Source: Brumimicrobium salinarum (GTDB lineage Bacteria > Bacteroidota > Bacteroidia > Flavobacteriales_D > Crocinitomicaceae). Taken from it: a DNA stretch of 64,000 nt. The DNA lies in the NCBI RefSeq assembly GCF_002844555.1, contig NZ_PJNI01000015.1, forward strand, positions 18,733-82,732. The letters are read 5' to 3'. A program made the translations under genes and the position numbers. The notes under the pieces are model-generated. The model saw only the letters and a list, made by a program, of their open reading frames with translations, was not told where the DNA came from and did not search any database. Positions 36,834-45,632 of this stretch are shown here, in pieces (the first letter of the stretch is position 1; each line of letters starts with the position of its first letter).

Positions 36834-36865
36834 GCTTTAAGTTTAATTTATTAAATAAAAGATGT

Positions 36866-37284
36866 ATGCTTAAATTTTACGTTCGCAAAGAATCAGATTT
36901 GATTGCAGTTAGCACCAAGATACTTGAAAAAAAGGAGATCATACCGTTTTCGCTTTTAAGGGAGATATGGGTTCGGGTAAAACCACTTTTATTTCTTATC
37001 TTGCTAAAGCAATGGGAATTGAAGACGATGTGAGTTCTCCAACATACGGTTACGTGAATGAATATCAGAGTCCGTTTTATGGAACAGTATTTCACTTTGA
37101 TTTATATAGAATTGAACAGGAAGAGGAGGCGTATGACATTGGTATAGAGGAGTATATTTATGGAGATGAAATTGTTTTTATAGAATGGGCTGAAAATATT
37201 CAGAACCTTTTGCCCGAAGATTGCGTATGGATAAATATTACAAAAATTGATCAAGATGATCGTGAGATTGAAGTAGAGCTATGA
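36866..37284 (+). CDS. tsaE: tRNA threonylcarbamoyladenosine ATPase TsaE, frame broken at an A7 tract
   Basis: TsaE is the small ATPase of the t6A tRNA-modification complex and is normally essential. The ATG at 36866 gives MLKFYVRKESDLIAVSTKIL, a plausible TsaE start, but that frame leaves the family at AAAAAAA (36927-36933). From there the next frame gives KKGDHTVFAFKGDMGSGKTT (Walker A GDMGSGKT) and continues to the stop at 37282-37284, with SSPTYGYVNEY and HFDLYRIE family motifs. One extra A (eight in total) joins the halves in frame as ILEKKGDHTVFAF. An annotation starting at 36967 would lose the first third. The 3' end overlaps ald by four bases. Confidence 0.85.
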
Positions 37285-38501
37285 AAACAGATCCAGAAAT
37301 AATGAAAAGCCTAATGAAGGAAGGCCGTTTACTTCCACAAGAGGAAATGCTTGAAATTGCCCGTAAAAAAGGGAGCTTAAAAATTGGCGTACCTAAAGAA
37401 AATACCTACCAAGAAAGACGCGTTGCTTTAGTTCCAGAAGCAGTTTCTTTACTCGTTGCCAACGGTCATGAAATTCTTATTGAAACCAAGGCAGGTGAAA
37501 ATGCAAGCTTTTCAGATCAAGCCTATTCTGAGGCAGGAGCAGAAATTGTTTACGATCGGAAAGCAGTTTTTCAGTGTGATATTGTATTTAAAGTTTCTCC
37601 GCCAATAGAAGAAGAGGTTGAAATGATGAAAGTTGGTCAAACTTTAATTTCAGCTCTACAGATCAACTTGCAGCCCGAGATGATCTTGCAAAAGATGAAA
37701 GAAAAAAAGATTACTGCAATTGCATGGGATTACATGCGCGATAATGACGGTCACTTTCCTGTTGTTAGTGCTATGGGAGAAATTGCAGGAAACACCTCTA
37801 TTCATATTGCAGCAGAGCTTTTAAATGCTTTTAAGAACGGTAAAGGGGTAATGTTGGGTGGAATCGCTGGAGTTCAACCTACAGAGGTAGTAATTTTGGG
37901 TGCGGGAACTGTAGGTGAGTTTGCAGCAAGATCAGCTCTTGGATTAGGATGTTCAGTAAAGGTGTTTGATAATTCTTTGGGGAAGTTGAGACGATTACAG
38001 ACAGGAGTTGGAAATCGTATTTACACTTCTATTATTCAGCCAAAGGTATTGAGCAAAGCACTGATGAGAGCAGATGTTGTAATTGGTGCAATACGCTCTT
38101 CTTTTGGTAAAACGCCATGTGTTGTTTCAAGTGAAATGGTTAGCAATATGAAGGAGGGCGCAATTATTATTGATGTTAGTATTGATCAAGGTGGATGCTT
38201 TGAAACTTCAGAAATAACCAATCACAAATCACCAACCTTTGATAAATATGGGGTTACTCATTTTTGTGTACCTAACATTGCATCTCGTGTTTCGAGAACA
38301 GCATCTTTTGCTATATCAAATATCTTCGCTCCAGTGTTGATTGAAATGGGAGAGAAAGGAGGAAGTAAGGGGCTGATTAAACATAATTATGGCTTTAGAA
38401 GCGGTGTTTATATGTATAACGGAACATTAACAAGTGAAGTGCTCGGTAAAATTTTTGATTTGGATTATAAAGAAATTGAACTTTTATTGATGGGGATGTA
38501 A
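37281..38501 (+). CDS. ald: Alanine dehydrogenase-family protein
   Basis: 406 residues with the AlaDH/PNT N-terminal domain (GVPKENTYQERRVALVPE, with conserved Arg and Lys) and an NAD-binding Rossmann domain (VVILGAGTVGEFAARSALGLG). Alanine dehydrogenase converts alanine to pyruvate and ammonium with NAD+. The C-terminus is longer than in classical Ald, with an extension after PNIASRVSRTASFA, as in the Bacteroidota form next to tsaE and porX. The PNT alpha subunit is the alternative reading; the lack of a partner beta subunit favours Ald. It overlaps tsaE by four bases. Confidence 0.85.
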   Translation: MKTDPEIMKSLMKEGRLLPQEEMLEIARKKGSLKIGVPKENTYQERRVALVPEAVSLLVANGHEILIETKAGENASFSDQAYSEAGAEIVYDRKAVFQCDIVFKVSPPIEEEVEMMKVGQTLISALQINLQPEMILQKMKEKKITAIAWDYMRDNDGHFPVVSAMGEIAGNTSIHIAAELLNAFKNGKGVMLGGIAGVQPTEVVILGAGTVGEFAARSALGLGCSVKVFDNSLGKLRRLQTGVGNRIYTSIIQPKVLSKALMRADVVIGAIRSSFGKTPCVVSSEMVSNMKEGAIIIDVSIDQGGCFETSEITNHKSPTFDKYGVTHFCVPNIASRVSRTASFAISNIFAPVLIEMGEKGGSKGLIKHNYGFRSGVYMYNGTLTSEVLGKIFDLDYKEIELLLMGM

Positions 38502-38530
38502 CTTAACTCCTATTTTTGTGCTTTAATATT

Positions 38531-39232
38531 ATGGCTATGCAAGGAATTTGGAGAAGGTTTAGGTATTATTTAATTGGCTTCCTGATTGGAACAGTTTTCG
38601 TGAGTATTTTATTTAAAGACAGAGGGTGTTCATGGACGCCAACAAACCGTGTAAAAAACTCAATTCAAGATAAAATTATTGTGTTCCCAGAGAATCAATT
38701 AAAGAAATTGGAGCAATTAGGAATAAATAAATCTAATATTTATAAATTTCTTGTACATGGTGATGTAGATTTCTCTAATAGCTTAAAAGATCGTTTTCCC
38801 AAAGTGTATATTATCGAAGAAAATGATTCCATAAACAAAAAACTGCAATTCTCGCTTTATGAAGATAGTTTTATAAGCATTGTTCATGTGCTTGATCAAG
38901 AAGAATCTCCGCAACGTTATGAGCAATTAGAAGGTTTTGGCGTAATGGCTCGTCTGCCGAAGGATTCAGCTTTAGTTTTTATAGATAAATCTAATTATAC
39001 TCAATGTAAAGCACGAGGTCTAGCATCATCAGAGCAAGGAGATATTATCACTGCCATGAAGGAAACAGGAAAAGTTGATTTTTCAAATAGTAATTTAATG
39101 CTTACAAAGGCAACGCAACGGATTCAATTTTTACAAAACGACACCTTAACTGTCAATGCAGAAACAATCTGGCTTGAATCTCGCATAACCTTTAAAGACT
39201 TCTATTGGGATTATGAATTAGACTGTGAATAA
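38531..39232 (+). CDS. Membrane-anchored hypothetical protein
   Basis: 233 residues from the ATG at 38531 (a second ATG two codons later is also possible). One transmembrane helix lies near the N-terminus (YYLIGFLIGTVFVSILF), followed by an extracytoplasmic or cytosolic domain of about 200 residues with no motif I recognise. It follows ald with a short gap and may belong to the same operon. A TATTTTTG-like sequence at about 38508 could also be its own promoter. It converges with the DUF1684 gene. Confidence 0.7.
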   Translation: MAMQGIWRRFRYYLIGFLIGTVFVSILFKDRGCSWTPTNRVKNSIQDKIIVFPENQLKKLEQLGINKSNIYKFLVHGDVDFSNSLKDRFPKVYIIEENDSINKKLQFSLYEDSFISIVHVLDQEESPQRYEQLEGFGVMARLPKDSALVFIDKSNYTQCKARGLASSEQGDIITAMKETGKVDFSNSNLMLTKATQRIQFLQNDTLTVNAETIWLESRITFKDFYWDYELDCE

Positions 39233-39244
39233 AGATAAAATGAT

Positions 39245-39838
39245 TTAGTTTGGATTCTTAACTCCTGCATTTATCTTTACATCAATATGGTTTTCCTCGG
39301 GTGTGATTGGGCAAGAATACCTGTATGAGTAAACACAATATGGATTATACGCTTTGTTGAAATCAACGCGAACATGTTTTACCCCATTTTCAATTTCTAA
39401 ATCTAAATACCGACCTCCACCATAGGTTACTTCTGGCGCATTGGCATCTTTAAAAGGAACGAAAACAAGGTTTTTATAATCGTCTCCAAAAAGGCCTAGG
39501 TTTTTGTAAACGGCTAATTTGAACTTTTCTTTGTTCCGCTTAAAATGTAAGTAACCAATGCGTTTGTATTTGGGAGTTCTGCCTGTAGTTGTGGGCATTC
39601 CAAATGTTTTTCCTTTCTTCTTTTTAAATTTAGCGGTCAAAACCCATGTGGAATCTATTGGGAAGTAATTTAGTTTGTTAATTTTTTTCTGTTCATCCGT
39701 GTTAAGAATTGAATCAGTATGAAGTAATTTTTGTTCAAAATCTGACCTTTCTTTTTTTATTTCATCAAGGTAATTATCTTGAGCAAAAAAGGAACCTATT
39801 GGAATTAAAACTGCAAGAAATAGTGTTTTTATATTCAT
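39245..39838 (-). CDS. DUF1684-family secreted protein
   Basis: 197 residues with a signal peptide (cut near SFFAQ). The DUF1684 signature is visible: GGGRYLDLEIENG, VDFNKAYNPYCVYS, then CPITPEENHIDVKINAG. The family is widespread in Bacteroidota and Actinobacteria and its biochemical function is not known to me. It is probably periplasmic. It is followed closely by the convergent gene ending at 39232. Confidence 0.88.
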   Translation of the reverse strand: MNIKTLFLAVLIPIGSFFAQDNYLDEIKKERSDFEQKLLHTDSILNTDEQKKINKLNYFPIDSTWVLTAKFKKKKGKTFGMPTTTGRTPKYKRIGYLHFKRNKEKFKLAVYKNLGLFGDDYKNLVFVPFKDANAPEVTYGGGRYLDLEIENGVKHVRVDFNKAYNPYCVYSYRYSCPITPEENHIDVKINAGVKNPN

Positions 39839-39903
39839 AATTATTTATTATTATGTGAATAACATAGTTCGTTACGGCATTTCAAAAGTTTTCAAACCTA
39901 AAG

Positions 39904-40566
39904 TTAATTTCTAGCACCAAAAATAGTACTTCCAATTCTCACCATATTGCTACCTTCTTCAATGGCTATTTTATAATCGCCACTCATCCCCATAGATATA
40001 ATGGAAAAATCGTCTTTAAATTTAAAGAAATGACTTCTAAAAACCTCAAAATAATTATTTAAAGTTCGAAATTCGTCTCTAACTTTTTCCTTGTTTTCTG
40101 TAAAGGTTGCCATTCCCATAACGCCTTTTACATTAATATTTTGTAATTCTACAAATTCATTGCTTTCAAACATTTCTTTTGCTTCTTCAAATGAAAAACC
40201 GAATTTGCTATCCTCTTGAGCAATATGAAATTGAATAAGAACATCAATTGTACGTCCTTCGTTTTTAGCTCTTTTATTAATTTCGATTAACAGTTTGAAG
40301 CTGTCTACACCATGAATTAAGCTTACGAAAGGGGCAATATACTTCACTTTTTTTCTTTGCAAATGACCAATCATGTGCCATTGAATATCTTTTGGAAGTG
40401 AGGCTTGTTTATCGACCAATTCTTGAACTCTATTTTCTCCAAAAATACGTTGACCTACTTTGTAAGCTGCCAATATATCTTCATTAGGTTTAGTCTTTGA
40501 AACAGCTACTAACTCAACATCTTCAGGTAATTCATTCTTTATCTTGGTTAAATTCTCTTTAATCAT
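39904..40566 (-). CDS. YggS/PLPBP-family pyridoxal-phosphate homeostasis protein
   Basis: 220 residues forming one alanine-racemase-like barrel that binds PLP through the lysine in LVAVSKTKPNE. Family segments include GENRVQEL, WHMIGHLQRKK, GVDSF and SMGMSGDY, with GSTIFGAR at the end. These proteins buffer free PLP and affect amino acid pools; no catalysis is established. It overlaps the upstream DUF1015 gene by four bases, indicating one operon. Confidence 0.93.
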   Translation of the reverse strand: MIKENLTKIKNELPEDVELVAVSKTKPNEDILAAYKVGQRIFGENRVQELVDKQASLPKDIQWHMIGHLQRKKVKYIAPFVSLIHGVDSFKLLIEINKRAKNEGRTIDVLIQFHIAQEDSKFGFSFEEAKEMFESNEFVELQNINVKGVMGMATFTENKEKVRDEFRTLNNYFEVFRSHFFKFKDDFSIISMGMSGDYKIAIEEGSNMVRIGSTIFGARN

Positions 40567-41807
40567 TCGTTTATTTTATAAATGGTTAATCCACTGCGCA
40601 TTTTTGGTTCAATCCATGTTGATTTTGGTGGCATTATTGCATTTTCATCAGCAACAGCCTTAAGTTGTTCCATGGTTACAGGATAGAGCAAAAATCCAAC
40701 TTCATTTTTTCCTGAATTCACCGAATGTTCGATATTGAGTATTTCATTTTCTCCACTTAAAAAAGAAACATTAGGGTCAGTTGTTAAGTCATGAACTCCT
40801 AAAATTGGGGATAAAATGTAACGTGTTAAAATTTCAGCATCAATACTAGAAACAGCGTCAAGTTTAGTGTGCTTTTCAATATCTAAACGCAATCTATACC
40901 ACGACCTGTCAACAAACATGTGAATATCATGCAATTGCACTGGAGGATAAGGTCTGTCTAAGGCTTTAATAGAGAAATGTTTTTTAGTTAAGGAAAGTAA
41001 CGTCTCTTTAGAATGTCCGTTTAAAGACTTACATAAACGATTAAAAGGTAATATGTTCAAGCGTTCTTCATCGATGAAAAAGCTTAAAAAAGAATTGTAG
41101 TTCTTGTGTTCATCATAATTTCCACGACCTGATATTAAATCCTTTAGTCGAACAGAGGATGCGGATCTGTGATGTCCATCTGCAATATAGCAAGTATCAA
41201 TTTCTTCATAAGCTGCTTGAATGTTTTCCACCTCAGTCGCATTAGCAATCCACATTTCATGTGTTATTTGGTCTGTTGTTGTAAATTCATATTCAGCACG
41301 CTTCTCAACGATTTTAGCTAGAATTTTGTCTAGTTGATCACTTTTTTTATGACTTAATAAAACCGGTTCAGCATTCATACCTACTACATCCAAGTATTTT
41401 GTAAACATTTCTTCTCTTGATGCTAACGTGGCCTCGTGTTTTTTAATTTGATTATTTTTATATTCTTGTACACTCGCTCCGCCAATTACACCAAGATAAG
41501 TGTGGTTTGGAGTGGTCTGACGATAAACATACAATGATTCTTCTTCATCTTGAGCAAGAATACCACGTTCAATAAATTCTTCGTACTTGCTTTTTACTTT
41601 TAAAAAACGTTCTTCTGAATTGGGCGCAGTGCGTGTTTCATCATTTTCAAAAAATTCTGGATGAATAATGTGTATAAAGGTGTATGGATTAGATTCTAAC
41701 TTTGCTTCAAGAATTGAGTTTTTATATGCAGCAACTGCTCTAGAGGCTACTAATTGTGCCTTACTTCTAACAGGCCGTATAGCTTTAAAAGCTTTAATTT
41801 TTGTCAT
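40563..41807 (-). CDS. DUF1015-family protein
   Basis: 414 residues matching the DUF1015 family (SerC-associated in some genomes). Recognisable parts are FKAIRPVRSK at the start, PNHTYLGVIGG, the motif YIADGHHRSASSVR and SFLSFFIDEERL. Members are sometimes annotated as HTH or putative kinase-like proteins; the function is uncertain. It is coupled to the YggS gene by a four-base overlap and is divergent from rimO. Confidence 0.88.
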   Translation of the reverse strand: MTKIKAFKAIRPVRSKAQLVASRAVAAYKNSILEAKLESNPYTFIHIIHPEFFENDETRTAPNSEERFLKVKSKYEEFIERGILAQDEEESLYVYRQTTPNHTYLGVIGGASVQEYKNNQIKKHEATLASREEMFTKYLDVVGMNAEPVLLSHKKSDQLDKILAKIVEKRAEYEFTTTDQITHEMWIANATEVENIQAAYEEIDTCYIADGHHRSASSVRLKDLISGRGNYDEHKNYNSFLSFFIDEERLNILPFNRLCKSLNGHSKETLLSLTKKHFSIKALDRPYPPVQLHDIHMFVDRSWYRLRLDIEKHTKLDAVSSIDAEILTRYILSPILGVHDLTTDPNVSFLSGENEILNIEHSVNSGKNEVGFLLYPVTMEQLKAVADENAIMPPKSTWIEPKMRSGLTIYKINE

Positions 41808-41946
41808 CGTCTTTATATTTCATTTTATTGTATAGTAAGCAGCTTTTACAAAGATATAAATTTGTTTGATACCGAATACGCACAATCATTTTCTATTGAT
41901 TTTAATACTTTTTTATAGAGAGTGCATGAAAATCTTATTTAAGCTG

Positions 41947-41954
41947 TAACTTTG
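41947..41954 (+). promoter_or_regulatory. Putative -7 box of the rimO promoter
   Basis: TAACTTTG fits TA-N2-TTTG exactly and ends four bases before the ATG at 41959. If used, the transcript starts at the ATG, which would exclude the TTG at 41952 as start. Confidence 0.35.
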
Positions 41955-43271
41955 CATCATGAAGACGAAAACATTGAAAAAAATAAGGTAAATGTTGTTA
42001 CCTTAGGATGTTCAAAGAATATTTTTGACTCAGAAGTATTAATGGCTCAACTGAAAGCCAATAAGTTTGAGGTAGAGCATGAAGCAAAGCAAGATGATTC
42101 TGAAATTGTAATCATTAACACATGTGGCTTTATTGATAATGCCAAACAAGAATCAATTGACACCATATTGCGTTTTGCAGATGCAAAAAAGGAAGGACAA
42201 GTAGATAAAGTTTACGTTACGGGGTGTCTCTCTCAACGATATAAAGATGATTTAGAAAAGGAAATACCAGAAGTAGATGCATATTTCGGAACACGTGAAT
42301 TGCCGAGAATGCTCAAAACATTAAAGGCAGATTATAAACATGAATTGGTAGGGGAGCGGTTATTAACTACTCCTTCGCACTTTGCTTATTTTAAAATTGC
42401 TGAAGGTTGTGATCGACCGTGTTCTTTTTGTGCGATTCCTATAATGCGTGGTGGACATAAATCTACTCCGATTGAGGATTTGGTGAAACAAGCAGAGAGT
42501 CTTGCTGCTAAAGGCGTTAAAGAGTTGATGTTGATAGCCCAAGATTTAACTTATTACGGTTTGGACTTGTACAAGAAACGCGCTTTAGCTGAATTAGTAG
42601 ATCGATTAGCAGATGTTGAGGGAATCGAATGGATTAAATTACACTATGCTTTTCCAACAGGTTTTCCTATGGATGTTTTAGATGTAATGAAAAACAGAAG
42701 TAATGTTTGTAATTATTTGGATATGCCATTACAGCACGGTTCTACTCGAATGCTAAAAGCAATGCGAAGAGGAACGACGCGTGAAAAAACAGAAAGACTG
42801 ATAGAAGAAATTAGAAACAAAGTTCCTGATATTGCAATCCGAACAACATTAATCGCAGGATATCCTGGAGAAACAGAGGAAGATTTTCAAGAAATGTATG
42901 ATTGGGTAGAACGTTCTCGCTTTGAAAGGTTAGGGATTTTTACTTATTCCCATGAAGAAAATACACATGCTTACAATTTTGAAGATGATGTTCCTGCTGA
43001 ACTTAAGAAAGAAAGAGCGGATACAATCATGGAATTACAATCTGGAATCAGTTATGATTTGAATCAAAAACATATAGGTCAAGTAAGAAAAGTCTTATTT
43101 GATAGAGCGGAAGGAGATTATTTTATCGGAAGAACTGAGTTTGATTCTCCTGAAGTGGATAATGAAGTTTTAATTAAAGCGGCAGACAATTATGTAAGAA
43201 TAGGCGATTTCGCACCGATTTATATTACTTCAGCAGACCATTACGATTTGTATGGTAAATTGGCAGATTGA
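41952..43271 (+). CDS. rimO: Ribosomal protein S12 methylthiotransferase RimO
   Basis: 439 residues in the open frame from TTG 41952. RimO is a radical-SAM enzyme with two Fe-S clusters that adds a methylthio group to an aspartate of ribosomal protein S12. The UPF0004 domain (about 12-125: VVTLGCSKN, NTCGFIDNA, VTGCLSQRY) holds the auxiliary-cluster cysteines, the radical SAM motif is CDRPCSFCAIP, and a TRAM domain ends the protein. The family start is usually MKTKTLKKNKVNVV. It is present here from ATG 41959 as MKTKTLKK, but an A7 tract (41977-41983) throws it out of frame and eight As would restore it. The TTG start may therefore be an artefact of the tract. Confidence 0.9.
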   Translation: MHHEDENIEKNKVNVVTLGCSKNIFDSEVLMAQLKANKFEVEHEAKQDDSEIVIINTCGFIDNAKQESIDTILRFADAKKEGQVDKVYVTGCLSQRYKDDLEKEIPEVDAYFGTRELPRMLKTLKADYKHELVGERLLTTPSHFAYFKIAEGCDRPCSFCAIPIMRGGHKSTPIEDLVKQAESLAAKGVKELMLIAQDLTYYGLDLYKKRALAELVDRLADVEGIEWIKLHYAFPTGFPMDVLDVMKNRSNVCNYLDMPLQHGSTRMLKAMRRGTTREKTERLIEEIRNKVPDIAIRTTLIAGYPGETEEDFQEMYDWVERSRFERLGIFTYSHEENTHAYNFEDDVPAELKKERADTIMELQSGISYDLNQKHIGQVRKVLFDRAEGDYFIGRTEFDSPEVDNEVLIKAADNYVRIGDFAPIYITSADHYDLYGKLAD

Positions 43272-43304
43272 AGTTCTAAGTGCTAAGAACTAAATTTAAA
43301 TCAT

Positions 43305-43335
43305 AAAAAAATGGACTACTTGTTAGTCCATTTTT
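43305..43335. terminator. Bidirectional terminator between rimO and the 43316 gene
   Basis: AAAATGGACTA pairs with TAGTCCATTTT, flanked by A and T tracts, so it can terminate in both directions. It overlaps the TAG stop codon of the leftward gene (43316-43318). Confidence 0.8.
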
Positions 43336-43717
43336 CAATATACTTATCAACGTAAGCGGATATAATCTCGGTTAAATACGGTTTATTATTACTATACAAT
43401 CGATCAACAAATGATCTAGCAATAATTCGCCAATCTAAACCATTACTTTTTTCTACTGAACCTTTCAATAATTGATAAGAAACTTTTTCATATAGAAAGT
43501 CTAAGGATAGGTTTATTAAATACTTTTGTAAATCAAATTTACCTGTAAATTCATGACCAAAATTTTTACCTAACTCTTCTTCAAAATAACCATATAGGTT
43601 GGCAGGAGAAAGGTATGACTTTATATTTGTCTCCAAACTTAAACGCCTCAGGGCAATTTCCTTTTCAATTCGTTCTTCTTCTAATAATAAATCTTTGTAA
43701 CTTTCTATTTTACTCAT
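43316..43717 (-). CDS. Hypothetical protein in the YtxH operon
   Basis: 133 residues, predicted mostly helical, with charged heptad-like N-terminus (YKDLLLEEERIEKEIALRR). There is no signal peptide or membrane segment. No family is recognised. It is the third gene of a leftward operon and overlaps the upstream two-helix membrane gene by eight bases. Its stop codon lies inside the shared terminator stem. Confidence 0.7.
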   Translation of the reverse strand: MSKIESYKDLLLEEERIEKEIALRRLSLETNIKSYLSPANLYGYFEEELGKNFGHEFTGKFDLQKYLINLSLDFLYEKVSYQLLKGSVEKSNGLDWRIIARSFVDRLYSNNKPYLTEIISAYVDKYIEKWTNK

Positions 43718-44054
43718 GATCCTTTGTCATTATTCGGGTGAAAAAATTAAGAAGTGCTTGCAGGGTTTGTCTGTTGAATATTCGCATGAGCAAAATCGCC
43801 AGAAATGGAATTGCACCAACTATTAAAAAGCCCAAAGGATATGATTCTAATAAACTTCCTAAATAAAGCGCCAAAGCAAAACCAAAAAAGGAAATGCCCA
43901 TTTTCAGTAAAATTGTGTTTAATAAGTTATACGAAACTTTTGTAAAAACACTTGCTGTTTTTTTTATTCCTCGAACTTTGATTAATTCGAAGTATGAGTT
44001 TGCTAATTCCTTAGCATCATCAATTCCTTTTTTGGTTGTATTACGCTCTCTCAT
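43710..44054 (-). CDS. Holin-III/DUF1469-like small membrane protein
   Basis: 114 residues: an N-terminal amphipathic region (about 1-45), two transmembrane helices (about 54-70 and 75-93) and a basic cytosolic tail. The layout resembles Actinobacteria/Bacteroidota phage-holin-superfamily-III (DUF1469) proteins, which are chromosomal stress-envelope proteins rather than phage genes. It is preceded by a YtxH gene and followed with overlap by a helical protein, a recurrent three-gene set. Confidence 0.7.
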   Translation of the reverse strand: MRERNTTKKGIDDAKELANSYFELIKVRGIKKTASVFTKVSYNLLNTILLKMGISFFGFALALYLGSLLESYPLGFLIVGAIPFLAILLMRIFNRQTLQALLNFFTRIMTKDHE

Positions 44055-44086
44055 TCTTTCTTTAAGGTGTTGAATTTAATAGGTGG

Positions 44087-44311
44087 TTATGATTTATTAG
44101 TCGCTTTTTTAAGCAATTCATCACCTTTGTCAACGATTGCGTCTTTTGCATTTCCAAGTGCGTTTATCGTTGCATCTTTGGCGTCTCCCACCTTATCAGA
44201 AATCATTCCTCGTGTTTCTTTACCACTTTGGGGTGCAAATAATAATGCTACTCCTGCTCCAACTGTTGCTCCTGCTAATGCTGCTAATACTACTTTCGAT
44301 GTGTCATTCAT
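44087..44311 (-). CDS. YtxH-family stress protein
   Basis: 74 residues. One N-terminal hydrophobic helix (about 8-26: VLAALAGATVGAGVALLFAP) is followed by QSGKETRG, typical of YtxH, and an amphipathic, Lys/Asp-rich helix with repeated DAKDA segments. YtxH proteins are induced by general stress and sit in the membrane. It is first of the three-gene leftward operon ending at 43316. Confidence 0.88.
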   Translation of the reverse strand: MNDTSKVVLAALAGATVGAGVALLFAPQSGKETRGMISDKVGDAKDATINALGNAKDAIVDKGDELLKKATNKS

Positions 44312-44501
44312 AATTTTAAATAATTTTTATTGTTAATAATTCGTTTTCACCAATATACTGATAATTCTCGCTTTAGCATAATTTAGAGTCTTAAAAAAGA
44401 TTAAAATTTAGTATTACTGCCAAAATTGATACAGCCTCAAAATCGTTTTGTTAGAATGGATATAAATCATATTATATACTTGACACATCTCAGGTATAGA
44501 T

Positions 44502-45389
44502 TTAATGCTCAACTATAAACTGACGCCTATTTAATAGGACTCCTTTGCTATCATAAATTGAATAAAAGTAAACTCCTTTTTCTAGTTTATTAATATTGAT
44601 CTTTCGACTGTGATTTTCGAAGGTGGTATTAATGACCTGCTTACCGAGAAGTGATTGAATGATTATTTTCCCGCTTTGCTCTTTTTCTACAAAAAAGTTA
44701 ATGACATTTTTAGCAGGATTGGGATACATGACGATTTTTTCTTGATCATACTTCTCTTTTTTAGTTCCTAAATTGTTACCGATCTCTATATTATCTATGC
44801 TTATTGTTGATCCAGGTTCAATTGGTTCTGTAGCATTAACAATTCCTTCGGCAGCACTACTACTGATAGAGATAATATACTCTTCAGGTGTACCTTGATT
44901 GAACGTAGTTAAATTGACGGTTACAGAAGAAAATTCAGATTGGGTTCCTGTTAATTTTAACGACCCATTACTCAATATGTTGTTATTGACATCAATGGAT
45001 TGAATTAATATCAACGCTGCATCTCCTGGCTTTACGTCGTATTTGACATCCATTCTTAACTCTTCAAAGATTAAATTGGTACTAACGACCTGTCTAATAA
45101 TAGATCCGTAATTTCCATCAGGATGAGCTGGTGATGTGGAGGAATTTAATTTGAAAGAGTTGAGTTTGACATAATATTCACCCTCCGTAGGTGAATCACT
45201 CATTTTTTCAATGGGTAGAATAGGGTTATTATTTTCATCAAATAGATCTCCATGAAATTGGTAATCAAAATAACTACTCCAGTCATTTACCAACGCTGAA
45301 TTCCATTCTTCAAATCCAGGATTTGCAATTTGTGCATTGGTATTTAATGATAAAAGCCCTAATAATGTAAAAGTGTAAATTTTCTTCAT
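44502..45389 (-). CDS. Secreted T9SS cargo protein, short paralogue
   Basis: 295 residues with a signal peptide (MKKIYTFTLLGLLSLNTNAQ). The middle has a carbohydrate-binding-like beta-sandwich beginning IANPGFEEWNSA. The C-terminal ~75 residues are a type-A T9SS sorting domain: VMYPNPAKNVINFFVE, GKQVINTTF and LEKGVYFYSIYDSKG. Exported through the inner membrane by Sec and across the outer membrane by T9SS. It is paralogous to the next gene, with the same N-terminal GFEEW/SFENW pattern, and appears to be a shortened relative lacking the middle insertion. Confidence 0.88.
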   Translation of the reverse strand: MKKIYTFTLLGLLSLNTNAQIANPGFEEWNSALVNDWSSYFDYQFHGDLFDENNNPILPIEKMSDSPTEGEYYVKLNSFKLNSSTSPAHPDGNYGSIIRQVVSTNLIFEELRMDVKYDVKPGDAALILIQSIDVNNNILSNGSLKLTGTQSEFSSVTVNLTTFNQGTPEEYIISISSSAAEGIVNATEPIEPGSTISIDNIEIGNNLGTKKEKYDQEKIVMYPNPAKNVINFFVEKEQSGKIIIQSLLGKQVINTTFENHSRKININKLEKGVYFYSIYDSKGVLLNRRQFIVEH

Positions 45390-45576
45390 AGTAATAAATT
45401 TGGTTGATAAAAAATTAACTGTTTTTTGTGAGAAATCAAGATCTTACTTATTTAACAGTTGTTTTTGTTGATTTTAATCAAAATACTTTATGATTTTTAC
45501 TTTGTGTGATACACCATTGCGAGATGCATTGTTGAAACATAATGATATCATTTTATTGTGAATGAAATTATTTCTC

Positions 45577-45612
45577 AAAAAAAAAGACCGTTCTTACGAA
45601 CAGTCTTTTTTA
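45577..45612. terminator. Terminator-like hairpin between the two T9SS cargo genes
   Basis: AAAAAGACCGTTC pairs with GAACAGTCTTTTT (one mismatch), flanked by A and T tracts. On the minus strand it follows the 45633 gene closely; it could work in either direction. Confidence 0.8.
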
Positions 45613-45632
45613 TTTAATTTTGATTGAATTTA

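Noticed and set aside
36967..37284. Taking the ATG at 36967 as the tsaE start
   Set aside because: It begins inside the Walker A motif and loses the first strand and the glycine-aspartate of the P-loop; the upstream sequence encodes the missing part in another frame.
43710..44054. Holin-like gene as evidence of a prophage
   Set aside because: It is in a YtxH-type chromosomal operon with no other phage gene nearby.
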